This document shows, in pieces, positions 1 to 7,080 of a stretch of 7,090 bases of DNA. The DNA is taken from NCBI GenBank assembly GCA_033762195.1, contig JANRLV010000123.1, positions 1-7,090 on the forward strand. Direction: 5' to 3'. This stretch comes from SpSt-398 sp033762195 (GTDB lineage Bacteria; Bacteroidota; Bacteroidia; Chitinophagales; Chitinophagaceae). A model generated the notes under the pieces. The model worked only from the letters and a program-made list of their open reading frames with translations, did no database searches and was not told the origin of the DNA. The position numbers and the translations under genes are program-made. Numbering within the stretch: position 1 is the stretch's first letter; each line of letters begins with the position of its first letter.

Positions 1-106
1 CGCCATCCGTCAACTGTCATCCGCCATCCGTCATCTATCATTCCAACATCCAACATCCATCATCCAACATCCACCCTCCGTCATCTGTCATCTGTCATCC
101 GCCAAT
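1..106. repeat. Degenerate heptanucleotide tandem repeat, truncated by window edge
   Basis: The stretch divides into 15 consecutive 7-bp units with a single 1-nt slip at position 43. Units at 1-42 and 79-106 resemble YGYCATC (CGCCATC, CGTCATC, TGTCATC). Units at 44-78 resemble CAACATC (CAACATC three times, CATCATC, CACCCTC). This gives a block order A6-B5-A4. The last unit overlaps the stop codon of the minus-strand A2M gene, so on that strand the array begins immediately after the coding region. There is no spacer/repeat alternation, no open frame and no hairpin. I read it as an intergenic microsatellite-like array; its left end lies outside the window. No function can be assigned from sequence, although it would be transcribed as the 3' UTR of the A2M mRNA. 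Confidence 0.8.
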
Positions 107-3100
107 CACTCCACCACCACCCTAACCCCCTCGCTATGCGACGAAAACTCTGGCGCGTACATGCATTGTATCGTTGTTACGCCATTGGAGAATTCGCCTT
201 TGTGAGTGACAAACAGTTCGTATTCGAAAACATAGGTTCCTTTTCGTAAAGAATGAAAGAAGAAGTTAGTGCTCGCATCGCGGGTGCTTTCGTAATAGCC
301 CAGTCCATCCTGCCAGCGGTAGCCACTCAAAACATTCACGGGTTCAAGCGAACTGGCGCGCATATCTTTCATGTGCACATATTCCATATCACGGTCTACC
401 CGCAATTCTATTCGAACAGTGATGCGGTCACCAACATTGGCGACATCGCCTTCATTGATGGGATGTAATACCGGCCCGCGTTCACCATTCTTTTTAATGA
501 ATAATTTTTTGTTGAGTTTGAGTGGTGTTTCCGCAGAGGTGATCTTATCCAGGTCCTCAAAATACTGCCAGTAAACAGCCCCCCAGGAGGGCGAGCCACC
601 TGATGTAGCCGTTGCTGTATTTTTTACCTGGACCTTGATTTCTCCCATGGCAGGTTCTACCAGACGGCCTTCAATGGTCTTTTTGATATATCCGGTTCCT
701 GCTTCAGCGCCTGTACCGGAGGTAACAAAGGCGGGCCCCAGATCGATCCGAACCTCTTGTCCCTGGCTTAGCCAGTCTTCTCCCCGTAGCAATAAACTGT
801 AACAGGCTTCTGCCGTAGCCTTGGTGGTTGACCAGTGATTGGTTTGTTTGTTTTTGAGCAACCAGGTCTTTAATTCATTAACCGTGGTTTGATTGTTTCC
901 GATCTCAGAGAACGCTTCGATCAACAAGGCCTGTGTTTCCACTGGGGCCTGGTACCAGAACCAACCGGAAGAAAGTTTCCAATAGCGACCGAGTTCGGGA
1001 TTATTGATCGAGGTTTCTTTTAAGGATTTAATGACTGCGGCCGGGGTCTTGGTATCCTTGGTCCGATGCAGGGCCAGGGCGATCATGCCTTGCGCATATT
1101 TTCCTTGTTTGGTCCAGAATTTCTGGGCCTGTGTCCGGAAATAGGTATAAGCGGCCTGAGAGGCAGCGGGTATTTTCTTATCGGGGAAGAAACTCCTCAG
1201 GTAGAGGTATTGCACCTGTGTCTGGCCAATTTGATTCAGGGCGAGATTGGCTTTTCGCTTTTTCAATTGGTCATGGTCCTCTTTTATTTTTTTATCGAGA
1301 TAGGGAAGGGCCTTGGCCAGAATATTCTCCAGGGTTTTCTTTTGCGCAGCAGAAGCCGCATTCAGTTTTAGCAGATGCCCGATACCCGTTACGATGTACT
1401 GGGTAATATACCGATCATCGGGTCCACCTTGAAACCATACAAAGGCGCCGCTGGCGTTTTGCATCCGCGTTAGTTTTTCCAGACTGCTATTTGCTTCATC
1501 ACTGAGGCGATAGAGATCAAAAAGCAATGCGATCTTTTTCTTTTGTTCTGATTCATTGCGGGCATCAAGCACCCAGGGGGTTTCTTCGAGGAGAATGGAT
1601 TTCAGTTCTTCATTTTTTTGCAGGTTGCTTAACAAGGCAGCGGTATCTTTTCCTTTCCAGGATTCAAATACGGCTTTGATTCGTGGAGAACTGTTGGCGA
1701 TCAATCCGGCCAGTGCATTGGCATAATACCGGTTCCAGGTCTGCTCGGCACATTCGTAAGGATACTCCATTAAGTAGGGCAGGCTTTGCACGGCATACCA
1801 AACGGGATTGGAGGTATATTCTACGGTGAGACTATGGTGTTGCAAGGTTTCCGAGCCGCCAGCGTTCAATAGTTTGTCAAATTTGAAGGTCTTTGTACCC
1901 GTATCCCGCAGGTGCAGGGGAAGGGTCTCGGTCACCAGCATACGGTTGGTCAATACCGGTAGCAAGGCTTCTTCGCCATCGCTATAGGCACCCTGTGCCA
2001 GTGTATTTGTGGCCGAGGAACTGGCTACAATGCGCCAGGTCAGTGCCCGGTCAAACAGAAATGGTACTTCGATGGGGAATTTAACCGCTACGCTTTGTCC
2101 GGCCGGTACGGTGAAGTACTGATTGGGAAACACATTTTGAAACCAGCCATCTACTGATTGGTTATTGGTGGCATCAAACAAAAGGAGTTGGGCCTGCCCG
2201 GTGATCTCTTCTTCTGTCATGTTCACGATCTTTCCACTGAATTCCATTTTATCGCCTTCGCGTAAGAAACGCGGAGGGTTGGGTTGTACCATCAGGGGTT
2301 TCTGGGTGATAAGGAGTTTGGCTGACTGGTTAAAAGCCAGATCTTTGGTATGCGCCAGTGTTTGAAGTTTCCAGGTGGTCAGGGCTTCTGGTGTTGTGAA
2401 GGAGAATTCGATATTTCCTTCGCTGTCTGTTCTCAGGTCAGGAAAGAAGAAGGCCGTTTCCTGGAGGTTCTTGCGTATGGAGGGTGCCGGGATATCTTGT
2501 GGATTTTGGATCATTTTTGTTGTATCCGTTACTCCTTCTCCGTCTTCGTTATAATACCCCTCCGATGCAGTAATGTTTTCTGCTTTACTAAACTTTGCGT
2601 CTAACACATTAACTGCCATTTTTTCCATGGCGCGCGCGTTGCCAACACCCGGTGCCATACTCTTCATTTCGTATCCTCCTCGTGTATTAGCAAGATTTAT
2701 CAATTCATCGTATTGTTTGATCAGATACTTCTCCTCTTCGTCCTTTTCCCATTTTGACGCATTTTCCAGTTTGAAGTTTGCACCCGGATCCCAGCTTCTG
2801 GTGGCGAATAAATAGGGCCAGATATAGGGACGGTTCCAATCATGATCAACGATCTGGTCGAGCGAGGCATCATACATACTCGCGAGCATTTCAGCAGCGA
2901 CCATTTCACTCTTGTTCCCTTTTATCCTGACTGACCATTTTTCATCTGAACCAGGAAGTGTTTTATCACGGAAGGTTTTGAACTCCACCTGCAGGTCCTT
3001 ATTGCTCCATGGTACCTCGATCCGGTCCTGGAATTGGTAAAAACGATTGTCCCGCACCATGAAAGCAGTGATACCAAACCCGCCCCGGTCTTCTTCGGTA

Positions 3101-6100
3101 GCGGTGACAGGGAAAGAGGTTTTGCCGGTCTGTAAGGTTTGTTGGGTGGTGGTGACCTGTAATCCAAACCGGTCTTGTTTTTGTCCCTTTTTTGCCTCCC
3201 GGTATTCTTCTTTTACTAAATACACATTGGGTGCCGACGTGCCGATCTGAATCGAGGTTGTTTCGCCGGGTTCAATCGATTCACTACGACGAGTCCACAG
3301 GTATTGGGGCCTTAGGAGTTGGCTGGCTTTTTCATCCACGATCTCGATATACCGGATGTCTTTGGCTTCTTCGCCCTTTTCATTTTTGGCGGTAACCAAT
3401 ATTTCGTAATAACCTGCAGGCAGACGCGCACCAGTAAGCGGAAATTCTCCTTTTGTCCGGGCACTGTCTTTTTTGGTATAGACGATCTTTTCTTTTTCCC
3501 AATTTTCCCAGTCATCTTCGCCGGCATAGATATCATGGGGGAAACGACGGGTGTATTCTTCTTTCGATAAGATTTGCGATTCCGGTCTTTCCCAGAAACG
3601 GGGACGCAACAAACGTTGCTCGATTTTCAGAGCGGAAATCCCAACTTCTATTTGCGCGGGTTCAAATTCCCCGTTCATGTTTTGGGTTAAAATGGTCAGG
3701 CTTTTCAGGCTGTCCAGGGTAACCTGCCCGGGAATGGCGGTAGAGAGCATCAACCCTTTGTATCCGGCGGAAACGGTGGTTTCTCCTGTCCGGGTTTCTC
3801 CATTGATATCCACCACATCCGCATACACGGTGTAATCAAATACAGGCTCCAGTTTTTTGTCCAGGCTTTTATCGGGTATAGCCGCAAAATCGATCCGGAA
3901 CTTTCCTGCCGCATCGGTGGTGGTTTCTCCGTTAACGATCTCCTGTGAAGGAGAGGAAGGCTGCCACCAGCGTTTGAACAGCCAGGGATAAATGAAACGA
4001 GCCTCGCGCACCACCCGGTATTTTACTTTGGCGCCATCAATGGCATTGCCGGCATAGGCCTGGGTCGATCCGGTGACCGTGATCGTGTCACCGACCCGGT
4101 AAGCCCCTTTTATTTTCTCATATTCCACAAGGAATTTGGGCCGTTTGTATTCTTCTACGGAAAAATAGTTGAAACCATGGCCATCTGCATCCTGTAAGGT
4201 GAATTGTCCCGTCAATCCTGTGGAAGGCAGACGGAAGGAACCGGATACGGAACCATATTCATTCGAGGTGAGCACCAGGCTGTCTACAATGTCTGAGTTT
4301 ACATTTCGCAGGATGTATTTGCTTTTATGACGAGTAAGCGGGATAAATCTTTTTTCAGCGTCAGGGATGATACCGATGGCTTTGAAATAAACAGTTTGTC
4401 CCGGACGGTAAATGGCCCGGTCGGTAAAGAAAAAGTATTGGCGGTTATTGATCGGCGATTCGTTTTCGGTATTGTTTCTTGACCAGTAATAATCACTCAT
4501 CCATTCATCCAGAAATAAGGAATCTTTTTGGTAGGTGATGGCCAGTTTATAGGGCATGTTGCGGTCCGATTCCTGCATGATGTCAGACAACTCGACATAT
4601 CCATTTTGGTTTGTCTCGTAACGCTTATACCATTCTTCCACGTATTCTGCTTCTTTCTGGTTATAGGTCCGTTTCCAGGCGTCTATTTTCGCGCCGGCAA
4701 GCGGCTGCCCAGTTTCGCGGTGCAGCACATAGAATTCTTTGCCATTCCGAACAAAACTGATGGGAGATACAAAAAAGTGGCGGGCAGAAAGAGTTGATTT
4801 ATCAATGTCAAAATCTTTTGCCGTTGAGGTGATCAGTAAATACTCTCCGGAGCCAATGCCTTCCACAGGGATTTCGGTCGTATGCTGAAGATGATCAGCG
4901 GGCAAGGGGAGCGCTTGTTCCCAACTCTTGAAAACAGGTGCTTTCAGCAAATACTGCCAGTTCTCTTTTTCATAGAGATCTTCCATTTTCTTCTTCATTT
5001 CCTTATCTACCTGTACAAGACGCAAATAGATAACCGGCGTATTGCGGTAGCTGAGAAAGACGCGGAAGGCCTGGTTAGGAAGATTTACTTTTTCCAACTG
5101 AAAAAAGGTCTCGGTTTTCAGGATGTTCAACCGGAGATTGTGCGCATTGACCCAACCTTCTGAGCTGTCTTTGGAAGCCAGTATCTGGTTGCAGATCTCC
5201 AGTGCCTTTACTCTTTCCCAACGATGAGTGGTATCCTTTAAGGGTTCATAATCGTTGACCAGTTGGTAATGATGATCGGCAAGGAGGTACCAGGCTTGGG
5301 CCGCGGCTGGTAAGGAGCCGTATTGTTTCGCGATATGATTAAGGGCGAGTAAATGCAATTCCTCTTTATCAGGATGGGTGGAATTTTCCTTGACAAAATC
5401 CAATCGCTTCAGATCGGCGTCGATCAGGGCATCGGGTTTTACATCATTTAAATGAAACCGGATCAGTTCCTGATAGATCAGCAGCGCCTGACGACGAAGA
5501 GAAAGTGTATCCCGGGTATCAAATTTTCGGGTGATGAAATCGGCAGCGGGATCAAAGGCCGAAGCAGCATTGATCTCAAAGGCATCGGCCGGTCGGTCGA
5601 GGTCGCTCTCATCACTTTCAAAATAGGCCAGGGCATGATGGGCCAGCAGATCATATAAGGTAGGACGAAGGTGACGGGTATTTCCTTTTTCGATGATCGC
5701 ATTATAGGGTTTGAGATCAGTTTTTTGTAATAGTACTTTATCAGCCAGAGCGGATTTGAAATGCGTACTGATCTTTTTATGAAAATCACTTATTGTCCAG
5801 GTCAATGGATCATCCTTCTTAAAGCTGATCGTATTCGTGCGGTTGTATATCTGCCAACGCATATCCCGGAAGATCGCCCAATACTGGGTAGCGATCAGGT
5901 TATGGAGAATGGCTTTAGCGGCCGGGCTGGCGGTTGGAATTTCTTTTTCGAGGTCTTTAATAGAAAGAAGCGGGTTATCCTCCCTTGTTTCACCCTGGAA
6001 GGCTGTATAATATATCAGGGCTTTGATGACCTGGGCCTCCTGTTTTTCCTTTTTGGCCAGGGCCAGCAATTTTTTTACTTCGGTCACTGCACTTTGGGGC

Positions 6101-6234
6101 AGGCCGTTTTCAATATGCGTATCGATCTTCTTCCATTCTTTGTCGTAGGTCTTGATGGGTGTTTGCGAAAACATAGGCAAGGTGATGATTAAAAAGAGAA
6201 GGCTAAAGATGGAATATTTCACAGAAGGTTGCAT
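106..6234 (-). CDS. Secreted thioester-containing bacterial alpha-2-macroglobulin family protein
   Basis: Predicted extracytoplasmic protease trap: the bait segment is cleaved, the protein changes shape and its thioester attaches to the attacker. The start codon directly precedes a signal peptide (residues 1-23, hydrophobic core SLLFLIITL, likely cut at MFS/QT); there is no lipobox Cys, unlike the E. coli lipoprotein ECAM (YfhM). Residues about 25-380 are a helical, TPR-like extension. Macroglobulin (MG) domains begin near 387, and the MG2 hallmark TDRAIYRPGQTVYFK is at 604-618. EEYKRPKF at 694 opens the next MG domain; FKTFRDK at 1085 marks a later one. Residues 1184-1255 are a Met/Ala/Lys-rich flexible stretch suited to be the bait. 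The A2M-domain motif ETAFFFPDL is at 1259-1267. The thioester motif C1495-A-E-Q1498 is intact, followed by an alpha/alpha-toroid to about 1815. A C-terminal MG domain starts near 1907 and contains MYAPEFSSHSEG. At 2042 residues it is longer than ECAM (about 1650), mostly because of the N-terminal extension. The leader is AT-rich without a clear Shine-Dalgarno sequence. The frame is unbroken. Family assignment is firm; target protease and cell-surface versus periplasmic location are inferred. Confidence 0.95.
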   Translation of the reverse strand: MQPSVKYSIFSLLFLIITLPMFSQTPIKTYDKEWKKIDTHIENGLPQSAVTEVKKLLALAKKEKQEAQVIKALIYYTAFQGETREDNPLLSIKDLEKEIPTASPAAKAILHNLIATQYWAIFRDMRWQIYNRTNTISFKKDDPLTWTISDFHKKISTHFKSALADKVLLQKTDLKPYNAIIEKGNTRHLRPTLYDLLAHHALAYFESDESDLDRPADAFEINAASAFDPAADFITRKFDTRDTLSLRRQALLIYQELIRFHLNDVKPDALIDADLKRLDFVKENSTHPDKEELHLLALNHIAKQYGSLPAAAQAWYLLADHHYQLVNDYEPLKDTTHRWERVKALEICNQILASKDSSEGWVNAHNLRLNILKTETFFQLEKVNLPNQAFRVFLSYRNTPVIYLRLVQVDKEMKKKMEDLYEKENWQYLLKAPVFKSWEQALPLPADHLQHTTEIPVEGIGSGEYLLITSTAKDFDIDKSTLSARHFFVSPISFVRNGKEFYVLHRETGQPLAGAKIDAWKRTYNQKEAEYVEEWYKRYETNQNGYVELSDIMQESDRNMPYKLAITYQKDSLFLDEWMSDYYWSRNNTENESPINNRQYFFFTDRAIYRPGQTVYFKAIGIIPDAEKRFIPLTRHKSKYILRNVNSDIVDSLVLTSNEYGSVSGSFRLPSTGLTGQFTLQDADGHGFNYFSVEEYKRPKFLVEYEKIKGAYRVGDTITVTGSTQAYAGNAIDGAKVKYRVVREARFIYPWLFKRWWQPSSPSQEIVNGETTTDAAGKFRIDFAAIPDKSLDKKLEPVFDYTVYADVVDINGETRTGETTVSAGYKGLMLSTAIPGQVTLDSLKSLTILTQNMNGEFEPAQIEVGISALKIEQRLLRPRFWERPESQILSKEEYTRRFPHDIYAGEDDWENWEKEKIVYTKKDSARTKGEFPLTGARLPAGYYEILVTAKNEKGEEAKDIRYIEIVDEKASQLLRPQYLWTRRSESIEPGETTSIQIGTSAPNVYLVKEEYREAKKGQKQDRFGLQVTTTQQTLQTGKTSFPVTATEEDRGGFGITAFMVRDNRFYQFQDRIEVPWSNKDLQVEFKTFRDKTLPGSDEKWSVRIKGNKSEMVAAEMLASMYDASLDQIVDHDWNRPYIWPYLFATRSWDPGANFKLENASKWEKDEEEKYLIKQYDELINLANTRGGYEMKSMAPGVGNARAMEKMAVNVLDAKFSKAENITASEGYYNEDGEGVTDTTKMIQNPQDIPAPSIRKNLQETAFFFPDLRTDSEGNIEFSFTTPEALTTWKLQTLAHTKDLAFNQSAKLLITQKPLMVQPNPPRFLREGDKMEFSGKIVNMTEEEITGQAQLLLFDATNNQSVDGWFQNVFPNQYFTVPAGQSVAVKFPIEVPFLFDRALTWRIVASSSATNTLAQGAYSDGEEALLPVLTNRMLVTETLPLHLRDTGTKTFKFDKLLNAGGSETLQHHSLTVEYTSNPVWYAVQSLPYLMEYPYECAEQTWNRYYANALAGLIANSSPRIKAVFESWKGKDTAALLSNLQKNEELKSILLEETPWVLDARNESEQKKKIALLFDLYRLSDEANSSLEKLTRMQNASGAFVWFQGGPDDRYITQYIVTGIGHLLKLNAASAAQKKTLENILAKALPYLDKKIKEDHDQLKKRKANLALNQIGQTQVQYLYLRSFFPDKKIPAASQAAYTYFRTQAQKFWTKQGKYAQGMIALALHRTKDTKTPAAVIKSLKETSINNPELGRYWKLSSGWFWYQAPVETQALLIEAFSEIGNNQTTVNELKTWLLKNKQTNHWSTTKATAEACYSLLLRGEDWLSQGQEVRIDLGPAFVTSGTGAEAGTGYIKKTIEGRLVEPAMGEIKVQVKNTATATSGGSPSWGAVYWQYFEDLDKITSAETPLKLNKKLFIKKNGERGPVLHPINEGDVANVGDRITVRIELRVDRDMEYVHMKDMRASSLEPVNVLSGYRWQDGLGYYESTRDASTNFFFHSLRKGTYVFEYELFVTHKGEFSNGVTTIQCMYAPEFSSHSEGVRVVVE

Positions 6235-6410
6235 AGCGCTTATTTAATTGTATACAAGGTAAATAATCTGTTTCTATCAGGATGCTAAACCCTTAAGAAT
6301 TTCATAAAGCCCGGGCATTTTAACGGTTATTAACGTATTATCTGGCACGATGGCATGCGTTTGGCATCTTATAGGTAGGAACACAATTATTCACCTTAAA
6401 AAAGAAAGCC
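6235..6410. promoter_or_regulatory. Divergent intergenic region between the A2M and PEGA-like genes
   Basis: These 176 bp separate two divergently transcribed start codons and must hold both promoters. It contains a sigma-54-like -24/-12 element facing right (listed separately). It also contains a perfect 10-bp palindrome TTGTATACAA at 6248-6257, just 13 bp from the A2M start, and an 8-bp GC palindrome GCCCGGGC at 6309-6316. No good Bacteroidota housekeeping promoter (TTTG, 19-21 bp, TAnnTTTG) was found in either direction. The A2M leader (AATTAAATAA before the start) and the other gene's leader (AAAAAAGAAAG) are A-rich, in keeping with weak Shine-Dalgarno use in this phylum. No RNA gene or open frame of its own is seen. 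Confidence 0.6.
6351..6366 (+). promoter_or_regulatory. Candidate sigma-54 (RpoN) -24/-12 promoter
   Basis: TGGCATG (6351-6357), four bases, then TGGCA (6362-6366) fits the known consensus TGGCACG-N4-TTGCA with one mismatch in each box. The critical GG (6352-6353) and GC (6364-6365) are exactly 10 bp apart, as sigma-54 requires. Transcription would start near 6377, leaving an mRNA leader of about 34 nt before the start codon at 6411. If real, expression of the small exported protein would depend on an enhancer-binding activator. No activator gene is in the window, and I saw no obvious enhancer-binding repeat. A second TGGCACG at 6343-6349 lies just upstream but lacks a correctly spaced -12 GC. 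Confidence 0.4.
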
Positions 6411-6911
6411 ATGAAAAAAATCTACACTACACTTTTTACTCTATTGATCGGTGTCGCTGTTTTTGCAGCAGACATGCGATTCACCGGAAAGCTAACCATT
6501 CGCTCGCTTGATAATGATGACATCAAGGTGATGGTGGATGGCAAGCGTTTTGATCCTGCCTTCAACAGCCTGAAGCTGGAGAACCTTCGTCCTGGAATAC
6601 ACAAGATCAAGGTATATAAGGAAAAGGATCGTTTCTTCAGGGGGTTTGGCCGAAACAGATATGAACTGGTGTACAATGCCACTGTTCATGTACGTCCCGG
6701 TACGCATATCCTCGTTACCATTGACCGCTTCAACCGTTCAAAGGTGGAGACAAGAACAGTCTATAACAAAGGTCGTGGATTTGACCATGACCGCAACCGC
6801 CGGATCAACGATTGGGATGACAATGATCGTTACTATGATTACGAGCGGGATGGAAAGCAGGGACGGCATGATGATGAGTGGGAGGAAGCGCCCCGGAGAA
6901 ACCGATTCTAG
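6411..6911 (+). CDS. Small exported protein with PEGA-like domain and charged C-terminal tail
   Basis: A 166-residue protein of unknown function. Residues 1-20 form a Sec signal peptide (MKK, then hydrophobic TLFTLLIGVAVFA) cut around A19/A20. No lipobox Cys is present, and no Cys at all. Residues about 24-107 alternate beta-strand-like segments: LTIRSL, IKVMVDGKRFD, LKLENLRPGIHKIKVYKE, YNATVHVRPGTHILVTIDRF. The order 'strand, VDG, strand, L-RPG-H-I-V' is the pattern of PEGA-like domains, which are extracytoplasmic beta-sandwiches. Similar N-terminal domains occur in Bacteroidota proteins that continue into a DUF4476 domain (from memory). Here the rest (120-166) is instead a low-complexity tail rich in Asp, Arg, Glu, Asn and Tyr, probably disordered and possibly metal- or polymer-binding. 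The start is set by the signal peptide and an A-rich leader (AAAAAAGAAAG). It is divergent from the A2M gene and followed 58 bp after its stop by a terminator. Real gene: high confidence; PEGA-like fold: moderate; role: not assigned. Confidence 0.85.
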   Translation: MKKIYTTLFTLLIGVAVFAADMRFTGKLTIRSLDNDDIKVMVDGKRFDPAFNSLKLENLRPGIHKIKVYKEKDRFFRGFGRNRYELVYNATVHVRPGTHILVTIDRFNRSKVETRTVYNKGRGFDHDRNRRINDWDDNDRYYDYERDGKQGRHDDEWEEAPRRNRF

Positions 6912-6916
6912 GAATA

Positions 6917-7056
6917 TTCACCGCAGAGAACAAGAGGACGCGGAGATACGCAGAGAATTATAAAAAAATAGCTGGTGACCAAGGTAGTCACCAGCTCTTT
7001 TTATGTTTGTTTTTATTCCCTGCGTATCTCCGCGTCCTCTTGTTCTCTGCGGTGAA
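6917..7056. repeat. Long inverted repeat (41-bp arms) enclosing a terminator
   Basis: The left arm 6917-6957 and right arm 7016-7056 are reverse complements at 40 of 41 positions; the one mismatch is A6954 opposite C7019. They are separated by 58 bp that contain the intrinsic terminator, whose centre lies about 3-4 bp from the centre of the arms. Each arm carries three copies of CGCRGAGA or its complement: left at 6922-6929, 6939-6946 and 6949-6956; right at 7017-7024 (with one mismatch), 7027-7034 and 7044-7051. I recall CGCAGAGA/TCTCTGCG strings as a recurrent dispersed intergenic motif in environmental bacterial genomes, but could not check this. There is no transposase and no convincing target-site duplication. 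A MITE- or REP-like non-autonomous element is the likeliest reading. It begins 5 bp after the stop codon of the PEGA-like gene. Confidence 0.85.
6962..7002 (+). terminator. Intrinsic terminator, probably bidirectional
   Basis: A perfect 10-bp stem pairs AGCTGGTGAC (6970-6979) with GTCACCAGCT (6987-6996) around a 7-nt loop. A C and five T (6998-7002) follow on the plus strand. Upstream lies a run of seven A (6962-6968), which is a T tract for transcription coming from the right, so the hairpin should work both ways. It lies 58 bp past the stop codon of the PEGA-like gene and is placed to end that transcript. Because it precedes the right arm of the surrounding inverted repeat, most transcripts would end before the outer stem could form. 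Confidence 0.88.
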
Positions 7057-7080
7057 ATTAATGTTCTTGCAGTGAAATTA
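7041..7080. repeat. Degenerate direct repeat of the inverted-repeat end
   Basis: The 20 bases at 7041-7060 (TGTTCTCTGCGGTGAAATTA) are repeated at 7062-7080 as TGTTCTTGCAGTGAAATTA, with one base deleted and one G-to-A change. The copy starts one base after the first and overlaps nothing coding. It looks like a decayed extra unit of the CGCAGAGA-type repeat family at the outer edge of the right arm. The remaining ten bases of the window (7081-7090) show nothing recognisable. Confidence 0.65.

Noticed and set aside
1..106. Possible CRISPR array
   Set aside because: The units are 7 bp with no unique spacers between them; this is a simple tandem repeat.
5761..6192. 143-codon open frame on the plus strand, antisense to the A2M gene
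   Set aside because: It lies wholly inside the A2M coding region, opposite its well-supported N-terminus. It has no signal, domain or recognisable composition, so it is a shadow frame, as are the other short frames within 106-6234.
6248..6290. Bacteroidota-type promoter (TTTG / TAnnTTTG) for the A2M gene on the minus strand
   Set aside because: The best match, TACCTTG at 6255-6261, departs from the -7 consensus. The nearest -33-like TTTA is about 24 bp away instead of 19-21, so the fit is too poor to call.
6343..6358. Second sigma-54 promoter beginning with the better -24 box TGGCACG
   Set aside because: The GC that would form the -12 element is 11 rather than 10 bp from the GG. Sigma-54 tolerates little spacing change, so the downstream match was preferred.
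6908..7065. Target-site duplication flanking the inverted repeat
   Set aside because: The bases outside the two arms (GGAATA on the left, ATTAAT on the right) show no convincing direct repeat, so transposition cannot be shown from this window alone.
6878..7075. Open frame running from the end of the PEGA-like gene through the inverted repeat
   Set aside because: It overlaps the real gene out of frame and then reads through the palindrome and terminator. Its sequence is dictated by the repeat, not by protein selection.
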